Assembly: GCA_003254905.1 (NCBI GenBank)
Contig: QANU01084768.1
Span: 509 to 64,508 of the forward strand
Source of the DNA: Nissolia schottii
Lineage: Eukaryota > Streptophyta > Magnoliopsida > Fabales > Fabaceae
Length of the DNA stretch: 64,000 nt
Reading direction: 5' to 3'
A program made the translations under genes and the position numbers. This document shows positions 42,493 through 54,347 of this stretch, piece by piece; position 1 is the stretch's first letter, and each line of letters begins with the position of its first letter. Below the pieces are notes generated by a model. The model made no database searches and was not told the origin of the DNA. It saw nothing but the letters and a program-made list of their open reading frames with translations.

Positions 42493-45400
42493 CACAACAA
42501 ATTTGACTTTTTTGTAATGTCTTTTTCTGTGACAACTGAAAAATCATCACCAAATATGACATATTTGTGACTACTTTTTTTAGTTTTAGTGAGAACCTAA
42601 TAAACTCATCAAAACATATATAACTTATAGTGACTGATGCTCTTTCATGCACTAGTCATGACAAGTATAGTGAGTCCTTTTACGAACTCAGATTGTCATA
42701 CTCACGAAGACGAAGTAATTAGGTTATTTTACAACATAGGCACTCTTAGTTGTATAGGTTTGATCTTTTCAGAGGTTTGTGTTTAATTATATGAATTAAA
42801 GAAAATAAAACAAATTAATTAAACAATGGAAATAAAGAACACAATTTAATTTGATTTGAGAAAAAAAATGGGAAGAGGCATTAGAATACTTGACTTCCAC
42901 TCTCCTGCCTATGTTGCTAGTTACTACTCCTATCCAATTATGAGATTTATTGATAGTTAATGGTTGGGGTTAGTGGTTACTAGCCTATCTCGAGTTCAAG
43001 TAACCCTCTTAGTCTAGATTGGCCCTTCTAGTCTCTCAGGAGGTCTAAACCTACTCTAAGGGTTTATGCCGTAGCTACCAAGCCCTCACACGACCACACA
43101 AGTCGCGGTAAACCCTCTCGATGTCTTGCTCAACCTATGGTTGCTAAGCCTAATCCTATTTCGCAATCTTTCTCTCTTGTCTCAAGTAAGGATACAAACT
43201 ACCTATATGGTGATCAGACACCTAAATAGTGCAAGCAAAATAAAGTAGCAAACGTTAATTCAACAAAACCATAATCATATAAGGAGTAATAATTTTACAA
43301 CATAAACGACATAGATTTTTCGTCCATGTCATAACTAGAAGGAGTTTAGTTCATGCTAATAGAAAGAAATATAATTGTGGAAGAAGAAGAGAAACGATAC
43401 ATAGAGAACACGAATAGATGAATTTCCTATTGATCATAGAGATCAATGAAGTCTCATTCAGCCTTCTAGCTCTCCTAGGGTTGCCTCTTCACTCCAAACT
43501 GTCTTCTTTATGCTTCGAGGTAAAAGTGTTTATGTTCTATTTATAGAGGAGTTGTGAAGGTTTGAGAAATCCTATAATTTTTTTTCAGCGAAGGTTTGTT
43601 GCTCGAGTAAGCATAAGTGCAGCTCAAGCGAAAAGTGTATTTCTCTAAAGTGTGATTTTTGCTGCTCTGTTATGCGTTGGAGTGTTGTAGGCATTGCTAG
43701 AGCGCTCCCTATAGCTTTTTCTTCATGTTTTCTTGAATTTTCTTGGCTCCTATGCTTCCCAATCCTCCATGGCTTTCTCCAATAGAAACTATTCACCTAT
43801 AAAACACCCGAAGACACATATTTCCACCTGTCATGCCTAACCTGTTAGTTTATGCAACCTAAGTGAAATTCTACATGAGTGCATGCAAATGCAACCTAAT
43901 ATGTAGCTAAAATACCTAAAAACTATATGAATTAGCAAGCAAAAAGAACTTTAATTGGAAAATAATCAATAACAACTTATAAAAGTCACCACAATAGATT
44001 TAAACTTATAGTGACAACTTATAAACTCATCACAATAAATTTACCTTATAGTAACAATTCTCAAAAGTTGTTACAATAGAGGCGTAACCTACCGTGTCAA
44101 CTCATAAAATTCCTCACAGTAGAATAATATTCAGTAATGACCCAAAAAAGTTTTCACAGTAGATGTACATGGTTTTAGGGAACGCCTGAAAATAATCCTT
44201 TAACAATAGAAGTGCTCACATACTAACCACCCCCGACAAACTTGGCTAAATTTATTCTGCAACTCAAGAATTATATTTTCCCACTAAAATTTTGATTCTC
44301 CCACCGTAGTTTAAATAACAAAATAGAAAGAAAAAAAAGATTGTTTGAGAACCCATTGCATTAGTCTTGCCGCTCACCACCACGTACTTGCATTAGTCTT
44401 GCCGTTCTACTGCCCTCGCTCGACTCTGTTTTCAATTGGTAAATGTATTGATACATGTGAACTTGTCTAAATTTCTGGCTCTTTCTTTCTTCATCCTCCA
44501 TTTTTTCTTATTCTATTTCTCTTTTTCCTTTCCTCCACTTTTTATTCTTCCCATCTTCTTGCCCCTTTAATGCCTTTAAAATCATTTAATTTCTCTTTTT
44601 CTCATGTACAAGAATACTCATACAATGCAATTTGAATTTATCAAAATTGAACCTTCCACTATATGGTTCCTCAATCCTATATATTGTGCTAACAAAATAA
44701 TTTATCTGCGTAATAGGAATTCCACCAAATTGTAGCAATGTTTGTACTTTGTCTTGTAACTTGCATGATTAGGATTTTTGGCCATTTCAAGAGAAGTATC
44801 CCCTGCCCTTGCCACTAGCACCAACAATATTGACACTAAAACTTGAATAATATTTGAGCTATTGTAGGTAAACCAATAAGTGGTTGTTTAATTCACATGT
44901 TTATTGTTAGCTCTTTGTTTAAGTGATGAGAATACATGCTTTTGGATGGCTGTCTTAGATTTGAGAGTTCATTTAATGTTACATTGGAACTAGGAAATTA
45001 ATGAACCTGCATTGGTTCCTCGTATATATAGCTAAAGTTGGCTCCATTAAATATTCACGTAAAACTATGATGTTCTATTCATATAAAACTTGTCACATTA
45101 AGATGGAGCTATTTATAAAGAAAATATAAGATGGATCTTTAAGATGCCTTCTAGTTCATTATGCCTCATATTTTTCTCTGATTTATTTTTATTATTTTTA
45201 TGAATTTTTGCAGGAAGTTGACAATTAAGTTGTAATTATTTCCGTGATTTACTAATAATGATATTCAATTCTCTTATTCTATCCAAAAAATGTTTGATTC
45301 CCTCTTAAAAAGTTAAACTACTCTTACAAAATATTCTACTTAGTATAGCTCTTGCTTTTGATTGTGCAAGCTAGAGTGATTTTTGTTGTGGCCTTTTTAG

Positions 45401-47048
45401 CTTGTATTTTAGTTATGCCATAAAATCACAGATGCAAGCATGTAAATAAATATACAATATATTTATGAGATGTGTTATTTGTATCTATTTATGCGTGTGG
45501 CACCATGTTAACACAGATATATCCACCTTTGGATGAGATTTCAATGGGGCCCACACCTCATTAAAATCTCACCTAATGATAGATATGTGTGAGTCGGCAT
45601 GATGTTTCACGCATGAATGAACATAAAAACCATTTTCCTTGCGTTACTCAGTACTACATATTACTCCTTTATTAACATTTTCTTAGTAACATTTTTTAAA
45701 TGGTTTCTACACAGCATTGAGGAATTTGTGTATCAGCAATTATTTATAACCATGCTGTAGCAGGAAGTGTCTCCCACAGCAGACCCGGTTCAGTTTCTTC
45801 AACTTGATTTCACTTCAACATTCTTTGTTTATCTATTTCAAGCTCCTCTTGGGATTCTAAGCTAAATCACTACCAAATTTTGCATTTTTAGTCTCACTCT
45901 AACATCTACACAAAGATTATCTAATACATTCCCAGATTCCCAATCCTCAAGTAAACATGAGGATTACTCTTAGAATCTTAATTTTTGTAACATTTTTCTT
46001 TGTAAGATTTTCTTTTTTATTTTCATAATGTTTTTTCTTCTGTTGCAATGGATGTGTCATTGGCTTTAATTGTGTCATTATTTGTTGTGAACAATGTCAA
46101 TAGCAGGTAGTGAGATGTAACTTGGAGCTACGAGAAGTGTCAAGAAACCCATGGTGAATATGTTACACTTCGGTAGGAGCCATGTATGTTTCTTCATTTG
46201 TTTTTATAGATAGCAATTTGTGACAAATAGATAATGCCAATTATGGCTTTAATCTATGTCTTTATTTGTTTTATTTAAAAAAATATTTTATTAGTAGTCA
46301 ATGGGTTACATCAAATTTTGAAATAATGTCAATAACTCTACTTTTTTAATTTGTAATATTCATAGACGGTCTAGAACCAAGATCCAACATAGATGGTAGT
46401 TTTGATATGTATCAAGCACTTCAAGTTTGGCTTATAATTTTATATTTGTTGTTATAAATGTTATTTAACATGCATGGTTTTATAAACATTAAATAGAAAA
46501 TGAAAGTTATTTATATTTTTTTATCATATGCAATCAATATGGTATGAGCAAAAAAAAAAGTATCATTTAAAGTAAAAAAAAAAATATAAAGGTCTTCAGT
46601 GACGACTATTCGTAGTAACTAAAAGTAATAATTCTAGTAAAAATATTTAGTAGCGAAAAATGTAATTACTAAAAACTCTTTTGATGACAAATATTTATAT
46701 CATCACTAATTGTGTAACTTTTAGTGATGACTCTTGGTTGTTGCTATATAGTTATTTGTTTAGCTATGATCTAAGTCATCACAAAATGTATGACTTGTAA
46801 TGATGGCTTAAAGTTGTCACAAAATAAGTAATTTATAAGTGACGATTGAAGGCATCACAAAAGGTGTTACTTTTAGTGATGGCTACTTAAAGTTGTCACT
46901 GTTGATCTTTTGGGTACAACACATAAGGCACGACAATTTGTCATCATCATAGTTATCAAAAGTTGTCACTAAAAGTTTGTGGCGACATTAAAAAATTTGG
47001 TGATGACTTTAATAAAGTCATCACCAAAAGTCAAATTTCTTGTAGGAG
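42493..47048. mobile_element. Non-autonomous CACTA-like DNA transposon
   Basis: The left end reads CACAACAAATTTGACTTTTT (42493). The right end, on the opposite strand, reads CTCCTACAAGAAATTTGACT (47048), close to the CACTACAAGAAA terminus of plant CACTA elements, both ends slightly mutated. Both subterminal regions are packed with short repeats of the types AGTGACAACTT, GTCATCAC and AAAGTTGTCAC (about 42520-42660, 43970-44180 and 46590-47040). No transposase frame is present. A 3-bp target duplication could not be fixed. The interior (42700-43900) may contain another inserted LTR-like sequence. Confidence 0.65.
45491..45615. mobile_element. Small foldback element
   Basis: About 125 bp form an imperfect inverted repeat over most of their length: ATGCGTGTGGCACCATGTTA on the left pairs with the reverse complement of the right end (CATGCGTGAAACATCATG), and GATGAGATTTCAATG with GTGAGATTTTAATGAG. 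There is no coding sequence. It fits a MITE lying within the larger CACTA-like element. Confidence 0.55.
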
Positions 47049-48382
47049 TACAATTCAAATGCTATGAATATATGAATATATCAATAAGTAACGCTCAGTT
47101 GAGGGCAATTAGAGTATGCTCTGGAGACGATTATATGTAACTCCTAGATATGGACAAGTGAAGTGAAAGACAAGCATAGTTAAGTAAACAATTAGATCAA
47201 GACATAACTTTCATAATGCATTTGAGATTAGTAAGTTATATGTGATATAGTATGTGATCATTGTTTAGATAACATGATGCTAGAAAATGGTAACCACATT
47301 GGTCATTAGGTACCTCATATAATTCATGAATCTAAAACGGCTGACACGATACATAGACACTTAGATATTTATTTAGGATCCACTGTGAAACTTGTGTTTC
47401 TAACATCTTCTATTTTCATATCGCGATATGATGTCTAGATGGATCATGGTGACTTATAGAGTGATGAAGATTTTATTAAGACTAAGCACAATCCATCAGT
47501 AACTTTAGAGGGTCACCTCCCCCTAGATTTTCTTGTAGAAAGGGTGTATAGGATCTCCTCGAGAACTTGTTTGTGGAGTGTCACCGCTTGTTTTATCCAC
47601 TTCGTTTTGTTCCTTTATTTGCTCAATGTATTTGGGTTATGTCATGGCTTTGTGATCTATATGATGCATATGCATGGTTGAATTTAATTATATAATAATG
47701 TAAAAAAGTTTTATATTGTCAATGCATAAAAATTAACTTAAAATATAATATACTTGTCAATTTGTATCATTATAATGCATCTTTGTTTAACGGTAAACAT
47801 AGATACAATCCATATTAATAATGTAAATTCTACATAATAATGGAGAATAACAAACTATTGTTTTTGAAAGAAGATTTATTTCATGGGCAACTATAAAATA
47901 ACCATTACTATGTCGTTGTGGGTGTTTATTTTAAAAATAAAATTTTTCTTAGTTGAAGATGTTAGCACGAAACTTTTGATTTTATTTTCTATCTCTTTAT
48001 TGTGGTGAGATTAGACTATTATTGCGATCAAGAGAAACGTCAAACAATTTTACCACTTAAAATCCTTGTGTTAGTACTATAATCTCTCTAAAATTCATAT
48101 TGGTGAATTAGATTGAAGATTAAAAATAATAATAAATAGAGTCTCTCTCAATTCACTATCAACAATCTCACTCAATTTATGCACCAACTAATTCAAACAC
48201 TTACTTCGGTATCGCAAGTCCATCGTCAATTATGGCATTGAATTGAGCAAATTAGGATTATTCAATTTGGTTAGTTTCACAAATGTAGATTGGGGTGGTA
48301 ATGGCAATGATCATACATCCACCTGAGCATAAATTGTATATATCAATGGGAGTCTTGCTTCTTGGAGCCCTAAAAGCAAAAT
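47049..48382. other. AT-rich intergenic DNA; no gene seen
   Basis: No long frames or clear element borders. Nothing beyond ordinary AT-rich sequence is supported. Confidence 0.5.
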
Positions 48383-49975
48383 GTAGCACCTCAATTCTCC
48401 TATAGAGGTAAAATTGTAATTTTACACCGTTAAATGTAGATTACCAATTAATCATAGTTAATTTAACTAGCCAAGGAGTTTTGAGCCATATAAAATGTCC
48501 ACGTTTCAAAGTCAATAGTAGAAAGTCAAGGTCAACCCTGAAATGTTAACTGTTGACTAATGAAGGGTTCAAACATAAAGTTTTTAGTTAGAGAGTCAAA
48601 TAAGGAAAAATATTATGCGGGGGTGTCTTAGTTAAGTAATTTGATGAAGTTTCACAATAATATTGTCATACTTTTAATTCTAGATCCCCATACTTGACCT
48701 AAACTAGGTCCTTATCCAAATTTTGGTCCCTTTCCCCACTCTAGTGTGTGTATGATGGGCATCAGTGTAAAATTATATTAAATTTGCTCTAATTAGCAAA
48801 ATATCTACATGAGAGTGAGATATTTCATTTTAGAGATAAAAAGATAATCATTACTGTGTATCTTGTTCTATTCCTTTTTTGGTCTCCTCTCCCTCACCCA
48901 AAATTCAAATAATTCTCTCTCTCTATAACTCTCTCTTCATCAGGTGCACCCCTCTCCTACTCTCTCTCTATCTCTCTATATATATAATCATTTCACACTT
49001 AATACAACTCATAATATCACTTCATCTTCTCTATTCTCTCTTGTCTCTCATAAAAGAGGAAAAGAAAGCTCTTTTTCTCCATTAAAACCACCACAAAATC
49101 GCCACCTTCACCACCACTCTAGGTTATCAAGATTTCATCTTTACTACTAAGTCCCTTCACAAAAAAAAAATTCCCTACTCATAAGCTTTCATTTGCATCA
49201 ATAAGATTTTCAATTGGTGAGTTTTCTTACCTTTTTGTGATTTCTATGTTTGTGTTTTCATGAGCTGACCATAATTTATTGTTGTCTCTATGTTTCTCTT
49301 CATGAAAATGAGATTTTCTCGCCTTCCCTATGTGTGTGTATGTCACGACCTTGTGAGGTTCCCAATGCCTCACATGGTTGGTTTTTTGTTTCAATGGTAT
49401 ATTTGAGTTGCTTATTCTAAGACTCTTTTGTCCCTGTAGTTTTTCTTCAAAAATTGATTCTCTGAAAAGTTAGCTTTTTTTAGTCATAACGGTGATTTTG
49501 TGGAGTTTTAGTGTTATAGTGTGATTCTTGGTTGAATGATAATGAATTCTTGTTCCTTACATCATTCTAAACATTTCTTGTGTAATACTGTTTTGTCAAA
49601 AAATGAGTTATTGCATTAGTTAGGATTTGATTATGATAATTTGGTTTTTATGCCTTTGTAAGGCTAGGCGTTGCAACTGTGTTTTTTGATGATTGATGAT
49701 GCCTTTGTAAGGCTAGGTTTTGCATCTTTGTGTTTTAATGATTGATTCTTGTTCCTTGCATTGTTCTAAGCCTTTCTTGTGTAGTAGTGTTTTGTCAAAA
49801 AAACTGAATTCTTGCATGGGTTAGGGTTTAATGATGGTGATGATGATTTGATTTTGATGCCTTTGTAAGGCTAGGGTCTACAACTTTGTGTTTTGATGAT
49901 TGATTCTTGCTCCCTGCATTAGTTTAAGAAATTTTTTTTTGTGTGTGTAATAGTGTTTTTGCTAAAATTGAGCTT
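48383..49975 (+). mobile_element. LTR-like segment upstream of NF-YB
   Basis: It starts TGTAGCACCTCAATTCTC, a gypsy-type LTR start similar to the one at 61361. CT-rich and TATA-like sequence (CTCTATATATATAATC near 48975) follows. From about 49540 there are diverged tandem units of roughly 150-200 bp carrying GCCTTTGTAAGGCTAGG (near 49652, 49700 and 49858). No second LTR or interior was seen, so it may be a solo or truncated LTR. Confidence 0.4.
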
Positions 49976-50388
49976 TTCAATAAGCTAGGAAGGGAGGGAG
50001 AAGCGCCGTGAAAGCAGAAACAACATAGTACGCACACATACACAGCCGCGTGTGGACGCAAGTGGTGATAGATAAAGAACATCTTAATCAAGAAAACAAA
50101 ACGGACGGTGGTGATAAAACCCGCGCTCTCATCTCCATCGTCCTCCTCACTCCTCTCTTCTCCAGCGTCCGATCCAACCCATCAAATCTAAACTAATCAC
50201 ATCAGGTAAAACACTCCCTCTTGTTTTCTTTACACGTTTTATTTTTCTCAATTTCCCTCCAAACCTTTTCTCTCTCTCTCTCTCTCTCTCTTCTCTCTAG
50301 GGTTTCTTGTTTTTTACTCTCTGTTCCAGAATTTGACGATGTTTTCCTGGTTCTCCGATTCACGCCTCCGATTAGGGTTCCGGCGACA
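49976..50388 (+). promoter_or_regulatory. NF-YB promoter/5' UTR region
   Basis: The sequence becomes GC-richer, with GAAGCGCCGTGAAAGC and CACAGCCGCGTGTGG, and then a long CT microsatellite (50272-50293), common in plant 5' UTRs, just before the ATG at 50389. No TATA box was identified with confidence. Confidence 0.5.
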
Positions 50389-53300
50389 ATGTCCGATGCT
50401 CCGGCGAGTCCTGGAGGCGTCGGTGGAAGCCATGACAGCGGCGGCGAGCACAGCCCTCGCTCCAATTTTCGGGAGCAGGACCGGCTCCTTCCGATCGCCA
50501 ACATTAGCCGAATCATGAAGAAGGTGCTCCCGGCGAACGGGAAAATCGCCAAGGACGCGAAGGAGACCGTGCAGGAGTGTGTCTCCGAGTTCATCAGCTT
50601 CATCACCAGCGAGTACGCTTCCTCTTGTTCTTCCTTTTGTTGGTTGTGGTTTCCGGGTAATGAATCGGGTTAAAGGCGTGTTTGGTTTTTGAGTATTTTG
50701 AGAGAAATAATCACTTTGTGTTTTTGTTTCTTCAAACAGTGTTTTTGACTTTTTTCTAAGAAAAAACTTTAATGTTTGCAATAGGGCGAGCGATAAGTGC
50801 CAGAGAGAAAAGAGGAAGACGATTAACGGCGACGATTTGCTGTGGGCAATGGCCACTCTGAATTTCGAGGATTACATCGATCCTCTGAAGATTTACCTCG
50901 CCAGATACAGAGAGGTAAGTTTTGACTCTCGTTATAATTAATTAGGGTAAATCCTTAATTCGTAAATGCAAAGTCCTTATGAAGTACAAATGTTCCTCAT
51001 ATTTCTTTCCAAAAAAAAATTGCTCACATTAGTACTTAAAAGGAGTAGTATGACATGTATCCGTAATTATTAGTAAATATGTTAGGAATTTGTATCTAAC
51101 CCTGTTTCTTTAGGGATAAACTCGAGTATTTATCCTTATTTTATTTTCTAAATTAGTTCAGCTAGTTGCCTGTTTTTCTATATGCTGACGAGGTTGAAAA
51201 ATCTTTGGTCTTTTCTGGTCCCCAGCAACAAGACTATAGTCTGAACTGTTATGATGTTACTGAACATGCTCTTTTGTTTTCCTGCAATAAAACTCGCTTT
51301 TTACTGATGCTAAATTTTTTGTTTTTGTTTTCTTTTTTTCAATTCATATGGATTTGTCATGGGCCAATTGTGGATGTTGCAATGCAGATTGAGGTAATTT
51401 TGTATATGTTTAGCTGTTCATCTTTGTGATTGGTCGTATTTGATTGCACATTTTCTAATGCATTTCTGGATATAATAGTTGTGCCTTGTCAAATTGTGGT
51501 ATGCCAGGGTGACACTAAGGGTTCGGCCAAGGGTGGAGACACTTCTGCTAGGAAAGATGTTCACCCGAGTCTTAATGCTCAGGTGGAGTATATATACATG
51601 CATGCTTGCTTAATGGGTGGTTAAGATTGCTGGAAATGTGTTTAGATTTTTTAATATACAATGGCATCTGATGTTGGCTTATTACAGCTTGCTCATCAAG
51701 GTTCTTTCTCACAAGGTGTTAACTACACAAATTATCAGGTAATTACTCTCTCTAGTGCTTGATATATCTCTTTCCTCTTCTGCTTATGTGGCATTGTAGT
51801 ATGAAGATGCTAAGGTTTCTGTTTACTGACTTGAAAGCAATGTAGTATGAAATTATGATGCATAATTCACAGGAAGTGATAGTTGTAATCTGTTGTCCCC
51901 CTGATAGCTTGTATTTGAAGAGTACTAGTTAAAACTGTTCCTCTTTGCGCTCTAGTACCATTTTGATTTGATATTTTAAGAGATACTGCTTGAAAGTGGC
52001 CCCTTTTAGAATTAATGCTTTAAAGTTATTATGAGTTAGCTGCATTTGGTTGGTAGCACACTTCTAAACCTCCATTGAAGTCCTTGATGTTTTGTTACTT
52101 GTGTGAACAACGGGTTGGTTTTAGGTTCAATGCGTTTATCTATCTCCATCCACTCTGCCAGTTTCACACTTTCTAATCAATATGTGGCCTTTCTTGGAAT
52201 GGTAGTTCTTTTTGTATTTAGTTGGGGACATAAATTAAGGGCACTGGGAACTAGTTTGCTGTTATTTATTGGTGATTTTTACTCCTTAATGAAGTTTACA
52301 ACTAAAGACAAAAGAATACATTAAAGGCTGTGGCCCCTGCACTCTTTGAATTTTCTCTTGCTGAATGTTTTGTGAATCCTATAGTGGTAGGTTCTGGTAG
52401 GTCCTGGAATATGGATATGAATGTTGTATTAATTTCCCTAGTGATGCAAATGTACCCCTAGCACTAATATTTCACCTAAGGTAAAAGTATATGTAAGAAG
52501 AAACAGGAATGGAGCTACTGGTATGTGGGGTGTGTGGTAAAGGTATGACTGAGGAGTTCTGTAATTACATTGCCAGTTAGGCTAGACTAGATAGGAGGGA
52601 GAAATATTCTAAGTCCAGTTAGGCTAGACTAGATAGGAGGGAGAAATATTCTAAGTATGTGGGAAGGTAGTTAGAGCTATATAGGCAAAGGGGAGGGATA
52701 TTGAGGGGGGTTTGTGTACCTCAGAATTGGAAGGACTTTAAATTGGAGGCTTCTCGGATGTGCCCCCGTTGTTTACTGTTTCATTGTTTTTGCTGTATTT
52801 TCTTGTTTATTGCTATCCTTGTTTGCTGGTACCATACAGTTTTTTCTTCACAATTTCAGACCCCAACGATAAAAATTTTGGGGTGCCTTGATTGTGTGTG
52901 AATTGTTATATTGACATCGGTGGTCAACATATGGTTTTGGACTGCAGCATTGATAAATGTTACTTCAAGCCTTATGTTTGACTGTTAAAAGCGTTGGTTT
53001 TTATCCTTGGAGCTTTTTCCTTACTTTTGTGTTGTTACTGAAGCTTGATCTTCGGATTTTTCTTTGATAGTTTCACTTGGTTTTCTTTAACAATACATGT
53101 AAATCTAAATTCTTTTGTAAGGTTGGCTGAAACAATTTTGTGGCTTACCTTGGTTATAAGAGAGAATGTTATATTTCCACCAAATGCATTGCAAAATTAT
53201 CCCGTAATATTCATGAGTCATTACGTTTCTGGTGGTGTTTCCTGGGATGAGATGGACTAGGTTAAGCTATAAGATTACCAGATCTCCTCAAGAAGTCAGA

Positions 53301-53788
53301 TGTTCCTGACTAGCTGCTTTGGCTTGAGATAATTGGAGGGAAATAGCTCGGCATGTTTTTCTCAATTACAAATTGTTCTATCCTTTCCTGTTCCATCATT
53401 CTGTTTACATCATTCTTTCCTAACGTATGCATTGTGTCATGGCCTTTTAACGCTTAATTGTTCTTTAATGTCGAAGCTAAATCTTGTAGTTCTTAACACA
53501 AATCTGAAAGTGAGTTTTACCCAATTATTGGAGGGTTAATGATGGTATTATTTCAAAAGTAACTTCTATTTGGAATTGGTTTTCCTTGAATCCGGTTATT
53601 AGCTTGTTTATTACTTAAATTTTCTTCAGCATGCATTTTTTGGGGTTCAATGAGCATGCTTTTTTAATTTATAATATGGGTTGTTTTCATCTGATTAGAT
53701 GATGAACTTATGGTATTGATCCTCACGTTCGTTAAATTTTCTGACTCAGGCTCAACATGTGATGCTTCCTATGCAAGGCCCAGAGTAG
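50389..53788 (+). CDS. NF-YB transcription factor subunit
   Basis: Exons are 50389-50612, 50785-50914, 51388-51393 (6 nt), 51508-51582, 51688-51738 and 53750-53788, total 525 nt, 174 aa. The product is the NF-YB (HAP3/CBF-A) histone-fold subunit, which pairs with NF-YC and NF-YA to bind CCAAT boxes in the nucleus. Residues about 27-115 hold the conserved core: [38 protein letters not shown], then [25 protein letters not shown] and [14 protein letters not shown]. The C-terminus is short and Gly/Gln-rich, ending in MQGPE, as in the NF-YB1/8/10 group. All introns are GT-AG. The microexon adds Ile-Glu between YRE and GDTKG, as homologs have two residues (such as ME) there; without it the frame also stays open. 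The start is the ATG directly before SDAPASPGG, the family start. The last intron is 2 kb. Confidence 0.95.
51388..51393 (+). other. 6-nt microexon of the NF-YB gene
   Basis: ATTGAG is preceded by AATGCAG and followed by GTAATT, so both splice sites are good. It encodes Ile-Glu in the linker after the histone fold, at the point where NF-YB proteins of this group normally have two extra residues before GDTKG. The support is indirect (splice sites plus protein comparison from memory). Confidence 0.65.
52573..52656. repeat. Two tandem 42-bp units in NF-YB intron
   Basis: The 42-base unit starting CCAGTTAGGCTAGACTAGAT occurs twice in a row without change. It is a recent local duplication. Confidence 0.95.
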
Positions 53789-54347
53789 ATATTGACCCTC
53801 CACTGTTTGTCATGTGTGATTTCATATCGGTGGAGCTTTACTGAGTGCGCTCGGCACATCGAAAGCATTTTATGTTATGTGAACATTGACATTAGGAAAT
53901 GTTGGTTCCTGTGACAAGATATTATTCATTAACCTACTCACACTGCTATGAATAACACTCAACATTTTTTTTCCTCATTTGTCCCATGAAGTGTTAGGAA
54001 TGAGTAAATTATTTGTAGATTAATTTGTTAAGTCTCCCAAATATGGCCCTTTTTAAGAAAATGCTTGAGTGCAAAATCAAATTAGTGCTACTTACATTCA
54101 ACAGTGAAAAATCAAATTTGTAACCAGTACAAGTTTTATATGCAAAACAAAACCTGCATATTAAGACATCCAATATCTTGTTTCACTGCCACTTTGGTTA
54201 TCATTTTTGTGGGGAGAGAAGTAAGATGAAAATTATGAGACTTGACCCCACACGAACAATGCCTGCATGCATTATAAAAACAAAGTAAGGAGGGAAGGAA
54301 AGTAAAATCAGAGTAAAAAGGGAAATTTGTTTGTTTACAAGAAAGAT
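53789..54347. other. Intergenic space between convergent genes
   Basis: This 559-bp stretch between the stop codons of the NF-YB gene (plus) and the receptor kinase (minus) must hold both 3' UTRs. No further gene was seen. Confidence 0.8.

Noticed and set aside
50202-50856. Minus-strand frames opposite NF-YB exon 1
   Set aside because: The plus strand encodes the conserved NF-YB histone fold; the antisense frames follow from its codon use.
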